Assembly: GCF_963855985.1 (NCBI RefSeq)
Contig: NC_087109.1
Location: forward strand, 8,824,001-8,888,000
DNA: 64,000 nucleotides
Direction: 5' to 3'
Source of the DNA: Ostrinia nubilalis
Taxonomy: Eukaryota; Arthropoda; Insecta; Lepidoptera; Crambidae
Of this stretch, positions 12,501 to 24,500 are shown one piece after another; the stretch's first letter is position 1, and every line of letters starts with the position of its first letter. Position numbers and translations under genes: made by a program. Below the pieces are notes generated by a model. It searched no databases. It had not been told where the DNA came from and saw only the letters and a list, made by a program, of their open reading frames with translations.

Positions 12501-15500
12501 GTGCGAACTCCTCCTCGTACTTGAGAGCGTACAGAGCTCGCACTCGCATATCTCTGGTGGTTATGTGGTGGCTACATGGTGGCTATGTAGTGGCCATGTG
12601 GTGGCTATCTGGTGGACATCTAGCTACACATACTGCGTCATATTTGTGTCTATATAGTGGCTATGTAGTGGCTATCTGGCCCCACTTACCGCGTCGTACT
12701 TGCGGTGCGGCGTGGTTGCCAGCAGCACGGTCCACACGGCCGTGACGAAGCCGGGCGCGTGCGGTGCGAACTCCTCCTCGTACTTAAGCGCGTACAGAGC
12801 TCGCACTCGCATATCTCTCGTGGCTATTTGGTGGCTACATGGTGGCTATGTAGTGGCCATGTGGTGGCTATGTAGTGACCATGTGGTGGCTATGTAGTGG
12901 CCATGTGGTGGCTAAATGGTGGCTATGTAGTGGCCATGTGGTGGCTAAATGGTGGCTATGTAGTGGCCATGTGGTGGCTACATGGTGGCTATGTAGTGGC
13001 TACATGGTGGCTATGTTGTGGCCATGTGGTGGCTATATGGTGGCTATGTAGTGGCCATGTGGTGGCTACATGGTGGCCATGCGGTGGCTACATGGGTTCC
13101 ACGTGGTGGCTACATGGTGGCTATGTAGTGGCCATGTGGTGGCTATGTAGTGACCATGTGGTGGCTATGTAGTGGCCATGTGGTGGCTAAATGGTGGCTA
13201 TGTAGTGGCCATGTGGTGGCTAAATGGTGGCTATGTAGTGGCCATGTGGTGGCTACATGGTGGCTACATGGTGGCTATGTAGTGACCATGTGGTGGCTAC
13301 ATGGTGGCCATGTAGTGGCTATGTAGTGGCCATGTGGTGGCTACATGGTGGCTATGTAGTGACCATGTGGTGGCTGTATAGTGGCTATGTAGTGGCTATC
13401 TGGCCCCACTTACCGCGTCGTACTTGCGGTGCGGCGTGGTTGCCAGCAGCACGGTCCACACGGCCGTGACGAAGCCGGGCGCGTGCGGTGCGAACTCCTC
13501 CTCGTACTTGAGAGCGTACAGAGCTCGCACTCGCATATCTCTGGTGGTTATGTGGTGGCTACATGGTGGCTATGTAGTGGCCATGTGGTGGCTATCTGGT
13601 GGACATCTAGCTACACATACTGCGTCATATTTGTGTCTATATAGTGGCTATGTAGTGGCTATCTGGCCCCACTTACCGCGTCGTACTTGCGGTGCGGCGT
13701 GGTTGCCAGCAGCACGGTCCACACGGCCGTGACGAAGCCGGGCGCGTGCGGTGCGAACTCCTCCTCGTACTTGAGAGCGTACAGGGCTGCGCATTCGCAT
13801 ATCTCTGTGCGAAGTTGCTCTAACACGCCAGGTTTTTCGTCGTCATCCTGTATAAATTTAAACAAATATAACCATAGAGAAAAAGACATGTATTGTATAC
13901 AGGGTGTTAGGTAAATGGGTATATGAGCCGACACCAGCCCATGTTAACATTGTCATATAAATGGTATGGTGAAGTCAGAAATTTGATATCATTTAAATTT
14001 TTTAATTTTCATACAAAATAAATTTTATAAAATGCGATTTGTATGAAAATTAAAATAATTAAAATGAAGATATCAATTTTCTGACTTCACCATACCATTT
14101 ATATGACCATGTTAACATGGGCTAGTGTCGGCTCATATACCCATTTACCTAACACCCTGTATTTTAAAAATTTCAAGACAGAAACCCTTGATAAAGAGGC
14201 AGATAATAGTGACTGATTCTTCTCAGCACTGGCCCATTTATTGTCCCGAAGCAGTGGTAGGGTTAATACTGGGATGTGTAAAAGTGCTTTTTAAAAGCCT
14301 ATTTGCAAAAATAAATAAGTTCTATGAGTTTTTAGAAGCTATCATAAGATAAATACTTGCTACATTTTGGAAAGAATTGAAACTATAAAGTTTGCTGCAG
14401 AAATAATAAAATATAATTTTGTTGATATAAATACGTAATGATCACTAAATAAGTAAATACAATATCTTTTTCACTATTTTTTAAATACTACAAAAAAACA
14501 CATTTGTCTGGGCAAATCGAAACAAAAAATCTTTCTAATAAGACATTTATGAGTCTAGCAAATAAAATAAATACCAAAATACTCACGTCAGTTTCCAAAC
14601 ATGGTACTTTTACTTGCAACAAATTAAGCAAGTTGGGCATCCAAGTAGGCATGTTGTCTTCGAAGAACTCCGGTAGATCTTGGTAGTTCAGAGAGTAGAA
14701 CACCTTGCATATAAGCACTAGGGATCCGTAGATGACCCTGAGCGCTTGTGGGTTGTCTGCGTGCTTGGATGTGAGGTCAATGGTGGCCTGGAAAGAGAAC
14801 GCTTGTTCAATAAGGTTTCATTGAGGTAGGTACATTATCATCAGCAACAGTCCTTTACAGTCCACTGCTGGACTATGGCCTACTACACTTTAGTGGGGGG
14901 TTTTGGCACCGAAAATAACCAAAAAGTTCGCAACTGTCGTGTAAACACATATTTTATGTTTGAAATTGAAATTGCAAATTCGGACAGATCGGTTTATTGC
15001 AGGACACAGTCACAAACGGGATGTTTGTGTGAAAGTTAATATTAAAATACGTATTATTAAACGGGATCCTGCAAAAAATATCTCCGTAGGAACAAGCCCT
15101 AACGTCAAAGATATTCATTAAGAAGTTTAGTTAGTTTTTCGTCGTTACAGCCAATGCTGGACAAAGGTCTCCCCCAAGGATTTCCACAATGAACGGTCCT
15201 GCGCTGCCCGCATCTAGGTTCTTCCCGCGACCTTCACCAGATCGTCTTGCCTGTTGGCGCAGAAAAGTTCTCGAGTGGCGACCACGGGCCGGAAGACGTA
15301 GCGTGTCCAGGCCTCCCACTAGATCAGTGGTTCTTAACCGGTGGTCCGCGGACCACTGGTGGTCCCTGGAGGCATTCCAAGTGGTCCACGATGTGCACTT
15401 GCACACCTTGGTCAAAACCACTTTTAACTGATTTTTGCAATCAAACTGGTTTTGACCGATTATGAGGTGGTCCCTAACAAGACAGAAATTTGGTAAAATG

Positions 15501-18500
15501 GTCCCTCATGACTTAAAGGTTAAGAACCACTGCACTAGATGGACCGACGATCTGGTGAAGATCTCGGGAACCTGGAAGAAGTTTACTTACCACAAATAAA
15601 TCCGTGAGTGGTTTAGCAAAATTCTCTAGCACATGTTTGATCTCCTCCCATAGTTTCTGCGACTTGAACTCATAACGGTATCGCTTGAAAAGTGAGTGAG
15701 CTGTCCTTAGGATGCCGTTGATTACATGGAAGTCACCTGTAAATAATAATGGAGTTAAAAAAAAATCCCACCTCTCGTTCCCACCACTGCAACTCCTGTG
15801 TAGCCAGGATCTACAGCTTGACCGCCACAAAAACCCAGCCAATGAAGGTCAAGTTTGTCCCGGGGGAAAGTTAAACTGTCATTGGACCCGCAACAAAATT
15901 AATCAGAAGAACATAGGAGGAGTTCGAAATTAGTGTACTGTAGGCGCACGCTGGGCGACATGCGACAGCAACAACTAGGCGACTTAGGCCCAGAACACAC
16001 GGTGAAATGCAACTGCAACGAAACTGCAACTTCTAGTTACTTTTGAGTTGCATCTAAGTTACTGCCATAGCGTCCGTTGAGAGACCACACATGACGCAAC
16101 CAGTTTGAAACGCGTTGCAAATCAGTCGCATTGAAACCGTCGTGCAGGAAACTCGCGTTGCGTTTCATTCATCGGATTTGGCTTTTTTGTACAAAATGGC
16201 TGATGACGAACAAAAAAACATTACATTTGTGTTAGAAGTGGAAAAGTATCCTTGCTTGTATAATACCACAGATAATATAATACTAGTACAGATGCATCAT
16301 CCCTTAGTCGAAATGTGGCCGACCTAAGTCTTGAAACTGCTCGGGCCCGCTTGGTTTCCTAGTGGTGATAACAGATCGCGCTAGTGTGCCGCAGCGGACT
16401 TGACCGTCCCGCGGTTTGCGACCCGCTAATGCTTTCTATTCTAGCAACTTGAGCGGAGTATTTATTTGGCGTGCTATGTCAAAAGATGGCGCTAAAGCCA
16501 ATAAGTTTACTGCTTTGTTTATGAAGACATGTAACTAAGCAAAAAACAGATTAGAGACGCTATTGAAAATTTCGTCACGGTATAATAATGTCCAAGTAGC
16601 ACAATGATCACAGCCGACGCTCAATATCCAGAACCGTGGGTTCGTATCCCGCTACAAATTATCATCATAAAACTCTAATTTGTTTTATTTTATTAGGTAT
16701 ATAAAACAGGACAATATCGAAACATGCAGTAATAAAGGTAGATATCAATAAAAAACTTATTTTTTCCATAAAAATATTCAGAAATAATTATTATGTAAAA
16801 AAAAACATAACCCTCCTTCTGGAGCAGTCAAGTAAATATCAAATGAACTGTTCGTAAAAAATACAAAATCTAGTTTTAGTTTTTCGTACTCGTATCGTAG
16901 TTTATTCAAAAATATGCCTACATTTTAATCGACTTGCACATACAGGTTTAAGATTTAGGATTGTCTGTGATTTAGGTTTAGGTTTTTTGTTGCATTCGTT
17001 TGCGCGTCACTCGCGATAATAATAGCACCTACCTACCTATATACCTATTTATTTACGAGTAATAATACCGTGCTGGCACAAAATATACCTAGGTGGCAAA
17101 ATATTATTTACTTATTTAATTATTATTTTACTGATGTTTTATTCCTTCTCTCTCTCTATTTATCGTCGTCGAACACGTAGAATTTCGTCCAATGACACCA
17201 TGCTACCCATCCTTATCACTCGCGCGTAATTGTATTGCTGTCGCGCTCGCTCACTCACTGTGACGGCCCGTCCCCGTCGTACGGGCTCGGCGACCGGACT
17301 ATAGCATCATTTTCGATTCACTTACACGTGCTGCGTGAATGGCTGGCATGCATACCTACTAAGTATATTGACGTTACTGGGATCGGGAGTAGCCCCAATG
17401 GATGGGTACCTGCCTACCAAGCTTGTTTTCATTTAGCGCGCGACACTGGTCTTTTTAAATAAGTAGGTAGATAAGATTAATAATTCATAAATTAATCGTG
17501 TGCGTTACATCAGCGACATGGTGACGCTGGTCGGGATGTGCTTATGTGGAGGTGTTGGTGCCTTGTATCCTGTAAATGTGTCGAGAGTCTACCATTTGTA
17601 CCCGGTAAGGTTGCGGAGTACTTAATTGGTGAAAATGGGATTCCGCTGCGGTGATACTTGAAAACGTTACTGCAGCAGCGACATGATTATTGCCTATTAG
17701 CCTTGGCCAGATTTAAGGTGTTTCAATAGGTGGCTTGTATTTGTGCCTTTCCATGGTCAAGCAGCGACGTTTGAGCCCCCCGTGGTTTTGAAAGGTTGCG
17801 GGTGCCGCTGCGGTAACGTTTTGGGGATTTCCATTTCTTCGAACGACTTTATTTATTTATTTACTTATTTAAGGCTCACAAAACAAGTTACAGTCATATT
17901 TAGGCACAGATAATAATCCATAGATTAATCTAAACCGCAACTCTTAACTCTTTCTTAACATGATGTCGTGTGCACAGAATGAATTGAAAATTATGAAATA
18001 AAGAGGGTAAATAGTGTTAGTTTAACTCATTTTATGCTTAGTATTTAATGTTATTAAGTGTTATTAAAGTTTACAAAGGACAACTTGACTTTATATTCAG
18101 GATATCTCTCCTGAATTTGTATAACTTAGAACAGAATATAACCAAAGAAGAGTGTTCAGTGACAGTGTCATTAAAAGTCTGCACATTCTGGTTATAGGGT
18201 TGTAAAAAGAGGTATTATTTTTATAGATTTGGAGCGAAAATATTTTTTTGGTAGGGTTTCGGGATTTGTAGCGAGTGTTAAAATTAAGAAGGTAAAGAAG
18301 ATTAGGTGAATCAAGTTCAGAATGCAAAATCTTATGCAGACAGACAAGTTCAAGACATTCACGTCTGGAGGCCAGAGACGTCATTTTGAAGCGGTCTTGC
18401 CCTGTATGACTTATATTCGCGACCCAAACCCAATCTGAAGCAAAGAATATTCAGAAAATTTCTTTGGTCTCCCTCAATTCGGTCTGAGTGTACCTACATT

Positions 18501-21500
18501 GTAGAATGGCGACCAGATGACAGAACCATAATCTAAGATGCTTCCGATCAGTGAGTAGTATAGGCATATAAGGGTAGATTGGTTCTTGAAGACCCTTGTA
18601 AAACGTGTGACAATATGGTCGTAATGACAACTAAATGAAAGACCATCGTCAAAGTACACCCCCAGGTCTCCGACGATGACACTTGAATGAAACTTGATGG
18701 ACAGATGCGATTTTTTGTTGGTAGGTGGCATGTGATTGGTGCCATTGGGTGCCATAGTAATTATTCCAAAAAAAAAATAACGCATGGCATATGAATTAGA
18801 TGAGTTACTGTGAAAATCGAAAATACCTTCTAGCTCTTAAACCGGATAAAAAGGGCGCTCTGTGATTGCAGTGTCAGATGTCAGAAAATTTTGAATACCT
18901 ATGCCTAATTTTCGATGAAATAAATCATTTTACAACTGAAAATGGCTTACTTATTTCGAGCCTCAAATAAGGCAATATTTAAGAAGATAACTGCTTTTTA
19001 TGGTAATCAATCTGCAGTGCTTTTATATTCAAATAAATGCATACTGAATTTTTACTTTCTACGCCTTGTAATTAACCGATTACAACCGTCTACAGTATTT
19101 TTGCGCACGGGTTACGCATAGTTTATTTTTAAGAAAGAAAGAAAGAAAGAAAAAATATTTTTTCATTGCTTTAATAGGTAGAAATAAGAATAACAATAAA
19201 AAAAAATCTGAATTTGCTTTTATGTGTAAAAATATTAAAAATTATATAAATGAATGTAAATGATGGACAGATTTTTGCAGTCAAAAGTGGTTTTGATTTC
19301 TTTCAAACAAAAAATATTTTTTTTAAATCGGTTTTTGTTTGACAGAGAAATTGGTAAACATTCATAAAAAAATTGATCAGACAAATATAGAATATTATCA
19401 CTTTCTATTGAAGACGCTAAATAACCTTATTAACTGAAGTATAAGTTGGTCCTTAATTTCACACTAAAACTTTTCTTCGTAAGTACCTACCTTAACGTTA
19501 AACATGATAAGGCTTACGATTTGGCTTTTTATAATATGTCTTCGCTATTGACAAATTAACATTGGAAACTTTTTTGGCTTATGAATAAACTAAAGTTTTC
19601 CTGTACCTATATGTAATATAAAAGCTGTATGTTTCTTTCATTAAATAAATAAATTTAAAGAGATTGGCTTGGTTGGTTGGGCACAAATGTCGCTGCTTGA
19701 CCATGGAAAGGCACAAATATAAGCTACTTATTGAAAAAAATTAATCTGGCTAAGGCTAATGGGTAAAAATCATGTGGCTGCAGTAACGTTTTCAAGCATT
19801 ACTGCAACGGAATCTTATTTTCTTCAATTACTCCGAAATCTTATTGGGCAAAAATGCTAGATTCTCGGCACATTTACAGGATTTAAGGCTCTACCTTTTC
19901 CATGACATAAGCACATCTTGATCAGCGTCACCATATCGTCGCTTGCCTCTCTAACTGACGTAACTGACATTTTGCTCAGGCGATTAGATAGATCGATTCG
20001 TCTTGCGAAATTAATTAAGATGGTGTAGATAACTCAGTTTCGAAAAAAATGTCAGATACGTCACTTAGAGAGGCAAGCGACGATATCTCTGAGGTAACGC
20101 ACACGAATGAATCTGCATTTTGATTTTAAATAAGTGAAATACAACTTGATGCAGACTGACATGTATTTGGGAGAGAACTTGCTTAAGGATAATTACCTAC
20201 TGTCTACCGTAACATTCGCTGCCTGCCGCTCGCGCACCCTGCTTCTACTTTCAATGACGCCAATCCAATGGGCCGCGCGGTCGCGTCTCGGCGTGGCCAG
20301 CTAGTAGGTAGGTAAATTATGATGCGTCGCCGCAGAGTAGCATAGCGTAGCCGGCTATGGAGCGTGCGAGTGAGACAGCAATGCTCTCACTTTGTTTATG
20401 TTTTGGCCGAATTTAATAATTAACAATGGAATTAAACAGGGGATTAACAATGGGTTCACTTTAATAGGTACTAGGTTAAGATTTTTTTTATTTGCTATAC
20501 ATATCTTAAAATAAATTAAATGAGTAAAAAAAACATTAACTGCACCTCTGGACCGCACTTACCTACTAACAGCTCTCTGCGTGGCTGAAAGGTTAACTGG
20601 CGGATAATGCTCTTAACATTATGCACAAAAGGTGGACCTTAAACATTATTATGGGCAGTACAGTTTATAACCGACTACACCAGAAAAAGGGTTATGTTTT
20701 TCCAGTGTATGTAGGTCTTTAGATTAAGATTCGTCTTAATTATTATTGTGAGTGACACTGGGTAGGTTATCATAATTGGAAGGAAAACAATCGAACTTTT
20801 TATAGCCACGATAGCCGAACGGTGAAGGGGTCGGAGTGGCCGACTCGAGATCCGGGGAACGCGGGTTCGAATCCCACCGCCGCTCGACTATTGTGGTGAG
20901 CCCACTCGTAACACAAGCTCATTTAGTTTAACACGAGGGGCTAATGGGACTATTAGTAATATTTGGAATACAAATTGCTAATAATCTTAAAAAAAAAATC
21001 TAAATTGTCGATTTTAGGCGCCACAATGTTAGACAAATTATAGCCAAACTTTTGTAATGCTAATTTGTGTTTCTTTAATTTTTATTTGAATGTTGATGTT
21101 TTTTTTTTGCATTTTACAAGAAATATGACAATTAATAAAAATAATAATTTGTTGCAAAACCAAACCTATTTTAGTATTTTTATAAGTGAAGAAATAAAAC
21201 AGCAGCGATGAGCGCCATCTATTACATCATTTGTAACTAAATGCTACTTCTACAGCGCTGCAAAAACGATTGTTTAAGACTTCAGTTTTTACTAAAGATA
21301 AAATTTTATTATATGAAGAAATATTGTTTATTTGAATCATTCACTGTGTTTAAATGAACAAATTAATGTGTAAAACATTTTTTCATTACAGTTTACTGAG
21401 CATTAGTGACTTTTTACAAACGTCTTCAGAAATTCGATACTTATGTCGCCATCTAGTGAGATTGATTTGGAATGATTCAAGATTTATAGGCATCGGGTTC

Positions 21501-24500
21501 CCGTGATAATACACACTATCGCCTTAGACGCGACGACAGGCTGCGGCCGATAATTTCATATAATTTTGTTCAAAGCTTCGCACACTAGGCTTCAGAGTCG
21601 CGGAGTCGCGACGTCAAGCTGGAATGAAATTGTCTAGGTGTCAAGTCACCGAGCTGTCTCTGTCGCGTGTCGCCTAGTGTGCGCCTACACTTAGGCTGAG
21701 TTGCACAATCTTATTTAAACCGTGACTATAACCATAACCGGTGTTTTTTGTATGGTGTTTGACAGACTTTTGACGTTTGTTAAAGTAAATCAAATAAAAA
21801 AAATATTTAATCAGTTTAGACCACAAGTGGCACTTATGAGTAAGATGGTGCAACCCAGCCTTAGAATACCAATTTTGAAATCAAAGACTCCTGCTTACAT
21901 TTTTAATAACTTGAAAAAGTTTGGTTGCCTAAGGTGGGAATCGGCCTACAAGCAAAGTTAGTTACTTCTTAGGCAGTTATAACACAACGACGCTATTGTG
22001 TTCAAAACACTTATCCGCTCCGCTCCGCTTTGATGGAAACTGGGTCTAAGACCTAAGTTAAAGTAAAGTATTTTTTCAGAAACAATAGACAATAGATCTA
22101 TACTTCTATACTAATATTATAAATGCGAAAGTAACTCTGTCTGTCTGTCTGTCACGCTTTCACGCCTAAACCACTGAAGCGATTTTGATGAAATTTGGCA
22201 TAGAGATAGTTTGAGTCCCGGGAAAGGACATAGGATAGTTTATATCCCGGTTTTTTAAACAGGGACGATCACGATAAGGTTTTTCTGTGACAGACAAAAT
22301 ATTACGCGGGCGAAGCCGCGTGCGGAAAGCTACTAGTAATAAATAAATAAATAAGATCTTACCAGTAGCAAACTTCTCAACCATCTCCGGGATGAGGCTT
22401 GGCCATTTCTCCGGGAAGTCACACTTGCCGATGATGGAGACAGCATCCGAGAACTGACGCTGTATCGTTTCAGGGGACTTCAGCATCAGAGACACGATGA
22501 GCGTCTTTATAGTGTTCCGGTCTGACATGTGGATTCTGTCAGCACCATCTTCGTCCTGTAAAGCATATAAAAATAATGTGTTAAAGGCTGAAATTTACAG
22601 GATCTGTATGCTTATAAACAATACAATCAAATTGTACTTAAACATACAATATTTTAGCACAATAATATTTTTATTACAGTAGAATCCCGATTATCCGGAT
22701 TAATTAAAACCAGGGGTATTCTGGATAATCGAAAATCGGGATAATCGATTTCAAAGTAAAATCAAACAATAATTAACTTTTTACTTATAGAAAATGGTTC
22801 ATTTACATCATTTAGACCATTGGGTGAACCAATTTCTATTAACAATGAACCAAGAAGACGTCTGTATCGTGTTCGTTATCACACGCAGCGCTGTGCCGTA
22901 TTGATAGTTCCAGGCCCTAAATAGTTGATTCGAGCCATGAAGATTGAGTCCGGATAATCGAGATTCTACTGTACTATGATATTTATACTAAATAACGTCA
23001 AATACTTACAACTGCCCAATTCCTTTTGATGTAGTTCTTAAAAGCGATGGCAGCGGCCACCCTGATGGTCATGTCTACGCCATCTTTGTCAATGAGGTGC
23101 AGCAGTAATATGGCATAGTTCTGATTGACCTCTACGCCTTCCAGAAACTTCTCAGCTGCCAAAAAGTAAGGATTCATTAGGTTCACTGCTCTGCTTATCA
23201 TTGGGATGACTAAACTAAATCTATCTATCTATAATATAAATCTATAATACTATATTAAATATCAGTATAAATTAATTATTTATAAATTTTATAAAAACGA
23301 AAGGGCACTGATTGACTGACTGAGTGACTCACACACTCATCACAAAATCTCAGAAACTACAAGTGCTAGGAGTCTCAAATTTTGCATGGGGGTTCTTTTT
23401 AGAACGTAGGTGCTTACTAAGACGGGATTTTGCGAAATTCAACCCCTAAGGGTGGCCACTAGTAGATAAAATTTTGTTGCTTAATATTAGGTAATCTACT
23501 ATTTTAGAGCTGTTACGTACGGTGTGTTGGCCGCAAAAATGTAAGTGTAAGCTATATCCAGAAATTCCAATTTTAATGTGACACAACCACACTATAAACA
23601 TGTTTATGTGCCCCTTATCCCAATCCCAACTAATATTATAAATGCGAAAGTAACTCTGTCTGTCTGTCTGTCTGTTACGCTTTCCCGCTTAAACCTCGCA
23701 ACCGATTTTGATGAAATTTGGCATAGAGATAGTTTGAGTCCCGGGAAAGAACATAGGATAGTTTTTATCCCGGTTTTTGAAACAGGGACGCGCGCGATAA
23801 AGTTTTTCTGTGACAGACAAAATTCCACGAGGGCGAAGCCGCGGGCGGAAAGCTAGTACTAAATAAAGTTTTAAATTCTATCAGTCAATACAGTTATTTA
23901 TTATCAACTAGCTTTCCGCCCGCGGCTTCGCCCGCGTGGAATTTTGTCTGTCACAGAAAAACTTTATCGCGTGCGTCCCTGTTTCAAAAACCGGGATAAA
24001 AACTATCCTATGTTCTTTCCCGGGACTCAAACTATCTCTATGCCAAATTTCATCAAAATCGGTTGCGAGGTTTAAGCGGGAAAGCGTAACAGACAGACAG
24101 ACAGACAGACAGACAGAGTTACTTTCGCATTTATAATATTAGTTGGGATGCATGATATTAATGAAATGAAATAAATCAATCATTCATTTCATTTCATTAA
24201 TAACATTCTTGATTTATGTAGGTTCTGCTGTAGGAGCACTACTCTTCATTAGTTTACTAGAGAGAAATGGAGAATTAGGCTTACACTCTCCATGCTGGCA
24301 GATGGGTTGGATTATTACCAATAAATGTGTAAGAATAATAAGACAAAGAGGTAAACGAGTACATACCCTACGTATTAAATGATCAAATGTCCTAGGACAG
24401 TTACATGGATGTAAAGATCGATTATAATAGTCCTATATTTTCTATGTATGAAACCATTGAAGGTTATTCAAGAACATTTATATTGGCACTAATCGACGTA

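Larger units (their letters stand above)
17505..20115. mobile_element. Inverted ~300-bp repeats enclosing 2 kb in intron 3
   Basis: The sequences at about 17505-17800 and 19680-19935 are inverted relatives (TCAAGCAGCGACGTTTGAG against CAAATGTCGCTGCTTGAC, and TGGTGACGCTGGTCGGGATG against CATCTTGATCAGCGTCACCA). The right arm resumes after a palindromic insert with GTAACGCACACGAA, matching the start of the left arm. This could be one large TIR or foldback element that later took up a Jockey relic, or two independent inverted MITE copies. Confidence 0.5.

Noticed and set aside
8621..13544. Exon 6 copies as mutually exclusive alternative exons
   Set aside because: They lack acceptors and the first 40 nt of the exon, and 12 of 13 are out of frame, so they cannot be full alternative exons.
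20805..20890. Candidate tRNA gene
   Set aside because: It has A- and B-box-like motifs, but the ends do not form an acceptor stem, and a SINE body and A-tail follow.
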